From CAMAUF01 sp046152925 (GTDB taxonomy: Bacteria > Chloroflexota > Dehalococcoidia > Tepidiformales > Tepidiformaceae), in NCBI GenBank assembly GCA_046152925.1, contig JBJXFX010000150.1:1-16799 (forward strand): DNA of 16,799 nt. The letters are read 5' to 3'. The notes beneath the pieces were generated by a model that searched no databases, was not told the DNA's origin, and saw only the letters and a program-made list of their open reading frames with translations. Both the position numbers and the translations under genes were made by a program. The stretch's first letter is position 1. Every line of letters begins with the position of its first letter. This document shows, in pieces, positions 1 to 7,197 of this stretch.

Positions 1-218
1 TCGCGTACGACATCTTGCTGCTCGGCCAGAAGGTGCCTGCGCGCTACGTGAAGGCGCAGGAGAATCGCGGACCCTGGACGAAGCGCCGCGATGAAATCGC
101 CGCCACGGCGCGCAAGGGGATGTTGCACGCCGAGGCGTTCGAGGCGCTGAGGCGCGCCCCGCCGGACGTGCTCCGCGGCATGGTGTCGAAACCGGGCACA
201 TGGGTGCGATGGCCGTGA
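1..218 (+). CDS. C-terminal fragment of an unrecognised protein (5'-truncated by window edge)
   Basis: An open frame runs in from the left edge (codons in phase from base 3) and stops at TGA 216-218, giving at least 71 residues. The visible tail begins AYDILLLGQKVPARYVKAQE and is rich in Arg, Lys and Ala. It has no transmembrane segment and no catalytic motif I recognise. The next gene starts about 145 bp downstream behind its own promoter, so this gene probably ends a separate unit. I see no convincing terminator after it. A TTG at 15-17 could serve as a start, but the frame stays open upstream, so a truncated longer gene is more likely. I do not assign a function. Confidence 0.5.
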   Translation, partial: AYDILLLGQKVPARYVKAQENRGPWTKRRDEIAATARKGMLHAEAFEALRRAPPDVLRGMVSKPGTWVRWP

Positions 219-224
219 GAATTG

Positions 225-248
225 GACGCGTTCGGGCTTGACGCGTTC
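225..248 (+). repeat. Direct repeat GACGCGTTC x2, 15-bp period, upstream of a promoter
   Basis: The 9-mer GACGCGTTC occurs exactly at 225-233 and again at 240-248. It contains the palindrome ACGCGT. The pair lies 25 bp upstream of the -35 box of the promoter at 273-302. The position and spacing would suit an activator or regulator binding as a dimer on one and a half helical turns. This is an inference from position only. Confidence 0.35.
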
Positions 249-272
249 ATAATCTGCGCGCCTGATCACCGA

Positions 273-302
273 TTGACAGCGTCCGCGACCGCGACCTATG
301 CT
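273..302 (+). promoter_or_regulatory. Sigma-70-type promoter of the first transporter operon
   Basis: A perfect TTGACA (273-278) is separated by 18 bp from TATGCT (297-302, 4 of 6 matches to the -10 consensus). Transcription would start near 309 and give a leader of about 54 nt before the ATG at 363. This is the best -35/-10 pair in the window. Confidence 0.6.
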
Positions 303-362
303 CCCGCCGGTTGGCCCTTGGGCAACGCGTGCCCGGGCCCGCAGGGGAAAGTGAGGAGACGC

Positions 363-2231
363 ATGGCGGAAAACTACTGGACGAGGAAGCGCCTTGGCCG
401 GCGCACCCTCCTTCGCTCCGCAGCCGTCGGCACGGCAGGCGCAGGCGCCTGGGCTGCCGTAGGCTGCGGCGACGACGACGACCAAGAGCCGTCGGCCACG
501 ACCGCGCCGGCGGGCACGAGCACGGCCTCGGCCACGGCCGCCGCATCGGGCACCGCCGCCGCGACGACCGCGGCGGCGACCGGTCGCGCCACCGATGGCA
601 GCTACTACAGCGCCCAGGGCGCGTTCGCCGGCACGACGATGGACATGCACCGCGAGCTCTATCGCGGCTCCATCGCCATGATGGGCATGGCTTACAACAG
701 CCTTGTCGCATGGGACGACGTCGAGAAGGGCGTCTTCAAGGGCGACCTCGTCGAAAAGATCGAGCAGCCCGACAACCGCACCTTCACCTTCACGCTGAAG
801 CAGGGCGCGAAGTTCCACAACAAGGCGCCGGTGAGCGGCCGCGCCCTGACGATGGACGACATCAAGTGGAACATCGAACGCCAGCGGACGCAGAAGCTCG
901 GTAACGGGGAACAGGCCAAGAACTTTGGTCGCAACGGCAACCTCTACGGCGAGAACATCGTCGAAAAGGTCGAGTACGTCGACGAAAAGACGGTCCGCTT
1001 CACGTTGAAGAAGCCCGACGCCACGTGGATCACCACGATGTGTGACGAGTTTAACGTCATCGAGGCGAAAGAAAACGTCGAGCAGATTGAAGGCGCTGCA
1101 ACCTTCGGCCAACTCGACCCCAAGTACATCATCGGCACCGGGCCCTACGTCTTCGACCGCTACCAGCCGACGAAGGGCTCGCACGCCGTCCGGAACGCCG
1201 ACTACTTCAAGAAGAAGGGCGGCGAGCCGGTTGCCTTCTTCGATGAGATGTTCTGGACCGACTTCGGCGCGGACGTGAACCCGCGGCGCATCGCCTTCGA
1301 GCAGAAGCAGATCGACATCGCTTCGTTCCCGAACGACGTGGCCGACGCCGTCGCCGGCGCGCAGAAGGACGCGAAGCGCCTTCAGGTCCCGAACCCGAAC
1401 AACAACATCGAGCTCGCGTATAACTACAACCACCCGAACGTGAAGAATCCGTTCTTCAGCGAGCCGCGCATCCGCCAGGCGATCTTCATCGCCACGGACC
1501 GCGACCTGTTGTCGAAGCAGGCGTTCCAGGGCCTCGCCCGCCCGAACCCGGGCATCAACTGGCCGTTCACGGAATGGGCGCTTCCCCAGGCTGAGCTCGC
1601 CCAGGCTTCCGGCTACAAGACCGGTGCTGGTCGCGACGCCGACCTCAAAGAAGCGCGCGACCTCTGGAAGGCCGCCGGCGCCGATGCCCTCGACGCGAAG
1701 TTCCTCGAGTACATCATCGTCGACACCTACCCGGACCAGACGATCCGGGAGTGGTTCCCAGCGATGATGAACAAGGCCCTCGGGACCGACAAGTTCTCGA
1801 TCAAGGTTATCCCGGTCTCGACCCTGCTCAACTTCAACCTCACCGGCCAGAACGCGGTCGGCTACCTCGGTGGCTGGGACCAGTGGATCTCCCCGGACCC
1901 GCGCGGCCGCTTCGCCCAGGTCTACCAGAAGGGCTCGTTCATCAACTTCTGGAACTACTCGACGCCGGAGATGGAAGACATCATCTCCAAGGCGTTCCAG
2001 GAGTTCGACCTGAAGAAGGCCCAGGACCTGATGAAGCAAGGCCAGCGCCTCCTCCTCAAGGATGGTGGCGGCGGGCACATCCAGATGGTCGGCGGCGTGG
2101 TCCAGTTCGTCCATTGGCCATACCTCAAGCGCGTCGGGCCGACGTTCATCTCGTACGAACGCCAGATGCACGCGAACTCGTACATCGACCAAAAGGATCC
2201 GACCTTCAGCGGGAGGCAGAAGCCAAGTTGA
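363..2231 (+). CDS. ABC transporter solute-binding lipoprotein, peptide/nickel (SBP_bac_5) family
   Basis: The 622-aa protein is an extracytoplasmic substrate receptor that would deliver ligand to the permeases encoded next. The ATG at 363 follows GTGAGGAG with a short spacer, so I prefer it over upstream in-frame starts. The N-terminus has a twin-arginine motif (G-R-R-T-L-L-R, residues 12-18), a short hydrophobic stretch and a lipobox-like AVGC with Cys35. Next come GDDDD and a low-complexity Ala/Thr/Ser linker to about residue 77. The rest has family features: the TFTFTLKQGAKFHN segment (strand, then 'K-x-G-x-K-F'), the IIGTGPYVFDRY block and the RIRQAIFIATDRD block. It overlaps the first permease by 4 bp (TTGA). 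The ligand cannot be read from sequence; peptides are typical, but the family also binds sugars, nickel chelates and opines. Sure of family, unsure of ligand. Confidence 0.93.
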   Translation: MAENYWTRKRLGRRTLLRSAAVGTAGAGAWAAVGCGDDDDQEPSATTAPAGTSTASATAAASGTAAATTAAATGRATDGSYYSAQGAFAGTTMDMHRELYRGSIAMMGMAYNSLVAWDDVEKGVFKGDLVEKIEQPDNRTFTFTLKQGAKFHNKAPVSGRALTMDDIKWNIERQRTQKLGNGEQAKNFGRNGNLYGENIVEKVEYVDEKTVRFTLKKPDATWITTMCDEFNVIEAKENVEQIEGAATFGQLDPKYIIGTGPYVFDRYQPTKGSHAVRNADYFKKKGGEPVAFFDEMFWTDFGADVNPRRIAFEQKQIDIASFPNDVADAVAGAQKDAKRLQVPNPNNNIELAYNYNHPNVKNPFFSEPRIRQAIFIATDRDLLSKQAFQGLARPNPGINWPFTEWALPQAELAQASGYKTGAGRDADLKEARDLWKAAGADALDAKFLEYIIVDTYPDQTIREWFPAMMNKALGTDKFSIKVIPVSTLLNFNLTGQNAVGYLGGWDQWISPDPRGRFAQVYQKGSFINFWNYSTPEMEDIISKAFQEFDLKKAQDLMKQGQRLLLKDGGGGHIQMVGGVVQFVHWPYLKRVGPTFISYERQMHANSYIDQKDPTFSGRQKPS

Positions 2232-3220
2232 CGGGCTACATCATCCGGCGGCTGCTACTCAATCTGGTCGTCGTCTGGATGGTGGCGAGCTTCGTCTTCC
2301 TTGCTGTCCGAATCCTCCCGGGCGACTACGCCGCCCAACAGGTCACCAACCAGTTCTTCTCTGGAGGGGCCGGGACGACCAAGGAGGACAAGGACGCAGC
2401 GCTCCAAGCGGTGCGCGAGCGCCTCGGCATGGACGACTCGATCCCCGTCCAGTACGTCCGGTACTTCCGGGACATTGCGTCTGGGGACTTCGGGAACTCG
2501 TTTCAGACGGGCAAGCCCGCCTGGGATGTCATGACCCAGGCGCTTCCCTACACCGTCCAGCTCGGGCTAATGTCCCTGCTGGTCGCCGTCGGGATCGCGT
2601 TCCCCGTCGGGATCATCTCGGCCATCCGGCAAGACTCCGTCATCGACGGAGTCTTCCGGAGCATCGCAATCCTCGGTCTGGCGGCGCCGTCCTTCTGGAC
2701 GGCGTCGCTGCTGACCGGCCTCGTCCTCCGCAACGACCTCTGGAACCTCAACGTCGTCAACCCTCCCGGCTTCTGGGAGGACCCGATGGAGAGCATCCAG
2801 CTCTTCATCATCCCCTCGCTCGCCGGTGGCGTGGCGTCCGGGGCCGTGCTCATGCGCATCCTGCGCTCGCAGCTGCTCGATGTCCTCCGTCAGGACTATG
2901 TCCGGACGGCGTGGGCGAAAGGGCTGCGTGAGCGCTCCATCGTCACACGCCACGTCCTCCGGAACGGGATGATCCCGGTCGTCACCGTGATCGGCTTCCT
3001 CATGGGCGGCCTCGTCGGCGGCAGCATCATCCTCGAGCAAATGTTCAACATCCCTGGGATGGGCCAGAAGCTGCTTGGGGCGATCCTCGTCCGCGACGTG
3101 CCCGTGGTCCAGCTCCAGGCGTTGGTCATCGCCACGGGCTTGGTCACCATCAACCTCATCGTCGATCTGAGCTACTTCTGGATTGACCCGCGCATCACCG
3201 TCCGGGGGGCCTCCTCATGA
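2228..3220 (+). CDS. DppB/OppB-type ABC transporter permease
   Basis: This 330-aa inner-membrane permease is half of the translocation channel of a peptide-type importer. I start it at TTG 2228, which overlaps the stop of the binding protein (TTGA). GGGAGG at 2211-2216 lies 11 nt upstream, and the resulting N-terminus MTGYIIRRLLLNLVVVWMVA is the usual DppB beginning with its first membrane helix. Other landmarks are ILPGD (29-33), RERLGMDDSIPVQYVRYF (63-80, the periplasmic segment), FGNSF, the EAA coupling loop (about 223-246, DYVRTAWAKGL...RHVLRN), and QMFNIPGMGQ (271-280) before the last helices. Its length is normal for the family. It is translationally coupled to the next permease by ATGA. 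Confidence 0.93.
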   Translation: MTGYIIRRLLLNLVVVWMVASFVFLAVRILPGDYAAQQVTNQFFSGGAGTTKEDKDAALQAVRERLGMDDSIPVQYVRYFRDIASGDFGNSFQTGKPAWDVMTQALPYTVQLGLMSLLVAVGIAFPVGIISAIRQDSVIDGVFRSIAILGLAAPSFWTASLLTGLVLRNDLWNLNVVNPPGFWEDPMESIQLFIIPSLAGGVASGAVLMRILRSQLLDVLRQDYVRTAWAKGLRERSIVTRHVLRNGMIPVVTVIGFLMGGLVGGSIILEQMFNIPGMGQKLLGAILVRDVPVVQLQALVIATGLVTINLIVDLSYFWIDPRITVRGASS

Positions 3221-4182
3221 GTCAGGCAGCAGCGACCCCGGTGCTCACTGGCCGATCGGGCAGCGACAGCCGATCGTTTCCTGCACGCTTTTGGAAGAGC
3301 TTCCGGCGCTTTTGCACGCAGAAGAAGGTGGGCGCCTTCGGCTTGGCGATCACGTTGTTCATCGTCGTGATCGCGGTCATCGGCCCGGCGATCGTCCCGT
3401 ATGACAAAGACCAGACCTTCGACCGCCCAAACCCTAAGTTCGACATCAACAGCTTTGACCGCGAAGCGCTGAGTCCGACGACGCTCGACCGGCTCTCCGG
3501 GCCCTCCGCCGACCACTGGCTGGGCACCGACGACAAGGGCCGTGACATGTTGACGCGGATCATCCTCGGTGCGCGGCTCTCGCTGCAGGTCGGCATCGCC
3601 GCCTCGGCGCTGGCAACGATCCTCGGCGCGACCATCGGTATCGTTTCGGGGTACGTCGGCGGCCTCTTCGACCTGCTCGTCCAGCGGCTCGTCGACGCAG
3701 CTATCGCCATCCCGGGGACCCTCTTCCTCCTGCTGCTGCTCCAGACCTCGCAGCCGAGCAAGACAACGACGATTAGCGCCCTCACTGTGCTCGGCATCTT
3801 TGGCGCCTCACGGCTCGTGCGGTCGGCCGTGTTGGCGATTCGGAACGACGTCTACATCCAGGCGGCGCGCTCGGTCGGCGCCTCCGCACCGCGGATCATG
3901 GTGCGCCACGTCCTTCCGAACGTCGCGGCCCCGCTGCTCGTTGTCTTCACTATCCAGATCGGCGGCAACATCCTTGCAGAGTCCGGGCTCGCCTTCCTCG
4001 GCCTCGGGGTCCCCGGGCCGAGCTGGGGCCAAATGGTGGCCACGAGCCGCACCTTTGTCGATTCGAAGCCCCTGATGAGCATCTTCGCCGGCGGCGCGAT
4101 CACGCTCACCGTGCTCGGCCTCAACCTCCTCGGCGACGCGCTGCGCGACTGGTTCGACCCGCGCCAGCGCGGCGCGAAGTAA
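3217..4182 (+). CDS. DppC/OppC-type ABC transporter permease
   Basis: This 321-aa membrane protein is the second permease of the importer and would pair with the product of the preceding gene. The ATG at 3217 overlaps the previous stop (ATGA) and is preceded by GGGGGG at 3204-3209. The protein has the OppC N-terminal helix at about 38-60, a periplasmic loop, the conserved HWLGTDDKGRDMLTRII (100-116), multiple helices, the EAA loop (213-235, ending RHVLPN) and a C-terminal LLGDALRDWFDPR. The loop between the first helix and HWLGTD is rather long (about 40 residues, including NPKFDINSF), as in many OppC proteins. No ATPase gene follows. An unknown 135-aa gene begins 8 bp downstream. Confidence 0.93.
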   Translation: MSQAAATPVLTGRSGSDSRSFPARFWKSFRRFCTQKKVGAFGLAITLFIVVIAVIGPAIVPYDKDQTFDRPNPKFDINSFDREALSPTTLDRLSGPSADHWLGTDDKGRDMLTRIILGARLSLQVGIAASALATILGATIGIVSGYVGGLFDLLVQRLVDAAIAIPGTLFLLLLLQTSQPSKTTTISALTVLGIFGASRLVRSAVLAIRNDVYIQAARSVGASAPRIMVRHVLPNVAAPLLVVFTIQIGGNILAESGLAFLGLGVPGPSWGQMVATSRTFVDSKPLMSIFAGGAITLTVLGLNLLGDALRDWFDPRQRGAK

Positions 4183-4190
4183 GGCCGCCC

Positions 4191-4598
4191 ATGCCGTTCG
4201 ACCCGAGCTTTCGGCTCCCGCCGCCTTTCGATACCGAAGGCCTTGAGGTGCCCTACACCGCGAAGCAGCTTGAACCGACGATCCGGCGGCTCCGGCTGGC
4301 CGTCGAAGTCGACCTCCGTTCGGACGCCCGCCGGCCCCAAGAACGCCTTGCCGCCGCTTGGACGCGGATCGCTGAGCTTCGCTTTCCTCGCAAAGCCGTC
4401 CCGGTGAAGGTCCTCGACGAGGTCGAGCGCCTCATCATTTCGTGGGACGCGCACGGCCGCGGCGGCATCATCAAGTATGCGCAGACGCTCTCAGACGTGG
4501 ACGCGGCACGGGAAGCGGGCCGCGTTGTCTGGATGCTCCAGGAGACCGAGTCGCTCGCGGCGCTCGACTTCCCCTACGAGGTCGTCCCCACGGAGTAG
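4191..4598 (+). CDS. Hypothetical protein, 135 aa, last gene of the first transporter operon
   Basis: I do not recognise this protein. It starts 8 bp after the permease stop, with AAGG (4181-4184) overlapping that stop as a weak ribosome site, so it is probably co-transcribed. It is soluble, with no signal peptide or membrane helix. It opens with a Pro-rich stretch (PSFRLPPPFD) and then looks mostly helical. Candidate conserved features are the WDAHGRGGIIKYAQT segment and the C-terminal LDFPYEVVP. It ends 26 bp before a strong terminator, with the Rieske oxygenase gene convergent on the other side. It could be an accessory protein of the transporter or an unrelated passenger. Codon usage resembles its neighbours, which supports a real gene. 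Confidence 0.75.
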   Translation: MPFDPSFRLPPPFDTEGLEVPYTAKQLEPTIRRLRLAVEVDLRSDARRPQERLAAAWTRIAELRFPRKAVPVKVLDEVERLIISWDAHGRGGIIKYAQTLSDVDAAREAGRVVWMLQETESLAALDFPYEVVPTE

Positions 4599-4623
4599 CG
4601 CAAGCTTTGCCTGCAAACGAAAG

Positions 4624-4659
4624 AGGCCGGCTGCTCTTCCAAGCGGCCGGCCTTCTTTT
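4624..4659. terminator. Bidirectional intrinsic terminator between convergent genes
   Basis: AGGCCGGCTGC (4624-4634) and GCGGCCGGCCT (4643-4653) form an 11-bp stem with one G-U pair around an 8-nt loop. It is followed by TCTTTT on the plus strand. Read from the minus strand the same stem is followed by CTCTTTCG. It separates the end of the first operon (4598) from the end of the Rieske gene (4678), and probably serves both. Confidence 0.8.
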
Positions 4660-4677
4660 GGTCTGGCGGGAGGACGC

Positions 4678-6324
4678 CTACTCGCGGCCCACCCACTGGT
4701 CGTAGACGGAGTGGAAGTGGCGGACCTTGCCTTCGGCGTAGGCCGACAAGTACACGGTCGGCTCCACCTTCGCCTTCATCCCCGCTTGGATTTTCGGCAG
4801 GTTGTAGGTGTCCTGGTTGAGGACTCGGGCGAGCGGCCCCATCTCCGGCGCCACCGTGAAGTCCTCGTCCTCGCTGATCCAGTGGATCGGCGCTGCGGGC
4901 GGCATCGGCTCGCCTTCCGGCCAGGGCACCAAGTAGGCCACTTCCATGATGCTGCGGTTCGGGTCGTCCCCATACGGCCGGAACCGGTAGACGATCCGGC
5001 TGAACGCGCCCCAGGGATGGAAGTTGGGGAAGAGGTTGTTGTAGTAGCCGTCGACGAGTTCGGCGTCGCAGTAGCGGTCGACCTTTTCGCCCAAAATGGG
5101 GCGCAGCGAATCACGCACCATGTCGGCGCCGGTCCGGCGGAGGTCGAAGACTTCCTCATCGCTGGGGTAGACACCGCGGTGCGGGCTCACGGCCGCGCTC
5201 GTCGTCACGGCCCGGCACCAATTGCCGAAGACATCGTACTGGTGGTTTGCGCCGTCGCCGCCGAGGAGCAGCGCCTGTGGATGCGTCGCGAGGACGTGGT
5301 AGCCCTCCATGAACGCTTCCTGGGTCGCCTTCCAGTTCGCCTTGATGATCTTGGCGACGTGCATCTGCTTGTAGCGCTTTTCGAACTCGAACCGCGCGTA
5401 GTGCTCGGGGAGGTCGCCGAGGAAGCTCTCGAGCGATTCCGCGTCCGGGTCCGGGTTGATGAAGATGAATCCGCCCCAGCGGCCGAGCTTCACTTCGCGC
5501 AGCGAACTGACTTCTTTGCGCACTTCGGGGAAGTCCCACTCGCTCGGGATCTCGCGCAGGCGGCCGTCGATCTCCCACGACCAGCCGTGGAACGCGCAGC
5601 GGAACTCGGTCGCCGTCTTGCCATCGAACTCGCGCAGGAGCCGGCCGCGATGCAGGCAGGCGTTGTTGAACGCCTTGAACTCGTCCGCGCCGGTACGGAC
5701 GACAATGTACGAGAGATGGGCGATGTCGTAGACGATGTAGTCGCCGACTTCGGGGATGTCCTGCTCCATCGCAGCGTACTGCCAGACGCGTTTCCAGATC
5801 TTCTCAACCTCGATGTCGTGCCACTCCTTCGCGAAGTAGCGCTCGGTCGGGATCTTGGTGACGCCGCCCGGCATCGGGGAGTCGAGCTTCAACGTGTCGG
5901 GCACGCGCTCCGGATGGGAGTCGTGGGCGAGGAGCTCGTGGAAGGCGATGCCCTTGGAACGCTTGCCCTTCGGCGTGTCCCGGCCAGGGTCGCCCACGTA
6001 CTTCGCGACCGGCTGCTGGCGCTGGATGCGGGCGACGCCCGACATCCGCGGGTCGCGGACGGCTCCGGCGTAGCTGTTGAGCGCCTCGTCCTTCGAGTTG
6101 GCCGCCGTCCTCGCGGCCATTGCCTGGTAGGTCTCGATGCCCGCGGGGAGCGTGGGCCCACCGACGTACTGCAGGAAGTGGGGGTCGGCATGCGTGATGG
6201 CCCCGTCGAAATGGTGGCCCTCCCAGTCGAACACGCCGAATGAGGCGCCCTTGCTCACGCGGATGCGGCCCTCGCCCAGCTCTTCGTACGTCGCACCACT
6301 GATCGGGTGCACTTCGCTTCTCAT
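4678..6324 (-). CDS. Rieske [2Fe-2S] ring-hydroxylating oxygenase, alpha (catalytic) subunit, with N-terminal extension
   Basis: This 548-aa non-heme iron oxygenase would activate O2 to hydroxylate or demethylate an organic substrate using electrons from a reductase, which is not seen here. The ATG at 6324 has AGGAGG 5 nt upstream, so I reject the in-frame GTG six codons earlier. The Rieske motif is C223-x-H225-x17-C243-x2-H246. The catalytic domain has NWKATQEAFMEGYH...H, giving iron ligands H343 and H348, and D505 in LNQDTYNLPKIQ is the likely third ligand. At the position of the usual electron-bridging Asp there is Glu340. Residues 1 to about 154 precede the canonical start (IPTERYFAKEWHDIE...) and are not part of the normal 430-460-residue subunit. 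The substrate cannot be predicted. No beta subunit, ferredoxin or reductase gene is adjacent. Confidence 0.93.
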   Translation of the reverse strand: MRSEVHPISGATYEELGEGRIRVSKGASFGVFDWEGHHFDGAITHADPHFLQYVGGPTLPAGIETYQAMAARTAANSKDEALNSYAGAVRDPRMSGVARIQRQQPVAKYVGDPGRDTPKGKRSKGIAFHELLAHDSHPERVPDTLKLDSPMPGGVTKIPTERYFAKEWHDIEVEKIWKRVWQYAAMEQDIPEVGDYIVYDIAHLSYIVVRTGADEFKAFNNACLHRGRLLREFDGKTATEFRCAFHGWSWEIDGRLREIPSEWDFPEVRKEVSSLREVKLGRWGGFIFINPDPDAESLESFLGDLPEHYARFEFEKRYKQMHVAKIIKANWKATQEAFMEGYHVLATHPQALLLGGDGANHQYDVFGNWCRAVTTSAAVSPHRGVYPSDEEVFDLRRTGADMVRDSLRPILGEKVDRYCDAELVDGYYNNLFPNFHPWGAFSRIVYRFRPYGDDPNRSIMEVAYLVPWPEGEPMPPAAPIHWISEDEDFTVAPEMGPLARVLNQDTYNLPKIQAGMKAKVEPTVYLSAYAEGKVRHFHSVYDQWVGRE

Positions 6325-6434
6325 GCGTTCCTCCTGGCCCACAGAAGGCGCCTGGCGCTCATTCTTGGGCCTTTACGTGGGTTTGGCGCGCAGTCTACCA
6401 CGCGGCCTCCCCGGTGCGTCACCCCATTTCACGG

Positions 6435-6860
6435 CTAGGCCGCCGCGAGATAGGCCTCCGTCAACAGGCCCTGGACGTCCTCGTCGACCTCGGAAACGTC
6501 TACCAGGCGGATCGATTGGAGCGAGCGCCCAGCACCCATCCGGATGAAGCGCTGGACCTGGGGCGCCGGCGCATCCCGCGGGAGGACGAGGTCGAGCGAA
6601 AGCCAGCGCGCCTTGGGCCGGAGCTCCGCAACCTTGCCCCGCCGCCGGATGAAGACCCCGACGCTCACGCCCTCGGCGATCACCGGCCCAAGGCTCGCGA
6701 GAAACGCGAGCACCCGCTCCGCCGACTCGCGTTGGGCCGCGGGCCACGTGGCCATCACCACCGATGGCAGCGTGGCGGGTACGCAGGTGTGCGATTGCCC
6801 AGTGTGGGCGAAGGGCCGGCCGCAGGCCGGGCAATGCCAGAGCGCGGGTTCGAGCGTCAT
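6435..6860 (-). CDS. Small zinc-ribbon / DUF5655-like protein
   Basis: The 141-aa protein starts at the ATG at 6860. The frame is open for 47 more codons upstream, but those lack family character. The N-terminus has a probable metal-binding knuckle, C-P-A-C-x10-H-x-C (WHCPACGRPFAHTGQSHTC). A helical stretch (ESAERVLAFLASLG) follows, then an alternating strand region (VSVGVFIRRRGKVAEL) and a C-terminal IRLVDVSEVDEDVQGLLTEAY. That arrangement matches my memory of DUF5655 proteins, whose role is unknown. The Shine-Dalgarno is weak (AGGA 10 nt upstream). A poor TTGCGG-17-CAGGAT pair (6897-6869, minus strand) ends 8 nt from the ATG. It lies 110 bp upstream of the Rieske gene on the same strand and has no obvious link to it. 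Confidence 0.7.
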   Translation of the reverse strand: MTLEPALWHCPACGRPFAHTGQSHTCVPATLPSVVMATWPAAQRESAERVLAFLASLGPVIAEGVSVGVFIRRRGKVAELRPKARWLSLDLVLPRDAPAPQVQRFIRMGAGRSLQSIRLVDVSEVDEDVQGLLTEAYLAAA

Positions 6861-6926
6861 CAACGCCGATCCTGTCCGGCCAGCGATAGGTCCGCAACTT
6901 CTCGGCGGGCTGGCTAGCCAGTCCCA

Positions 6927-6954
6927 TTGAATGTGCGGAGTTTGGCCGTAGAAT
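6927..6954 (+). promoter_or_regulatory. Candidate sigma-70-type promoter of the second permease pair
   Basis: TTGAAT (6927-6932) and TAGAAT (6949-6954) are separated by 16 bp and match the consensus at 4/6 and 5/6 positions. A start near 6961 would leave an unusually long leader of about 237 nt before the ATG at 7198. Confidence 0.4.
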
Positions 6955-7117
6955 GCGCGAAGCCGCCGGGGAGTGGGACGCTGACGGCGCCATCCGGTCA
7001 CGGATGGGTGGAGGGGTCGCGGGGGGCTGGGCGCTTTTGCCTCGCCAAGTCGCGAGGCCTTTCGCGGGAGTCAGGGGTCGCGCCCACTCGCAACAGAAGA
7101 GAACCGATGCTCCGGGT

Positions 7118-7170
7118 GCCCCGTACTCTCTTGGGGCGCGCGGGGCTTGGCCCCTGGGGATGCCATCCCC
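7118..7170 (+). promoter_or_regulatory. Cluster of small hairpins in the leader of the second permease pair
   Basis: GCCCC (7118-7122) can pair with GGGGC (7133-7137). GGGGC (7142-7146) pairs with GCCCC (7150-7154) around TTG. GGGGAT (7156-7161) pairs with ATCCCC (7165-7170) around GCC. The four GGGGC/GCCCC segments can also pair in other combinations. The last hairpin ends 12 nt before the ribosome site. There is no match to a riboswitch class I know. Confidence 0.3.
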
Positions 7171-7197
7171 GAGAAGCGTTCCAAGGAGTGCCAAACC

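Larger units (their letters stand above)
6861..7197. other. Intergenic region (337 bp) between divergent genes, carrying the leader of the second permease pair
   Basis: I find no convincing gene here. It holds a candidate plus-strand promoter (6927-6954), G-rich sequence (about 7005-7030), three small GC hairpins (7118-7170) and the ribosome site AAGGAG (7183-7188). No binding-protein gene is present where one usually sits upstream of dppB. Confidence 0.6.

Noticed and set aside
222..362. Upstream extension of the first binding protein to a start at 222
   Set aside because: It would run through the TTGACA promoter, and the ATG at 363 has a ribosome site and begins a proper signal peptide.
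4477..6243. A 588-codon plus-strand open frame opposite the Rieske oxygenase
   Set aside because: The translation is rich in Arg, Val, Asp and Glu with no domain, and it lies antisense to a gene with clear catalytic motifs and a strong ribosome site. High GC keeps antisense frames open.
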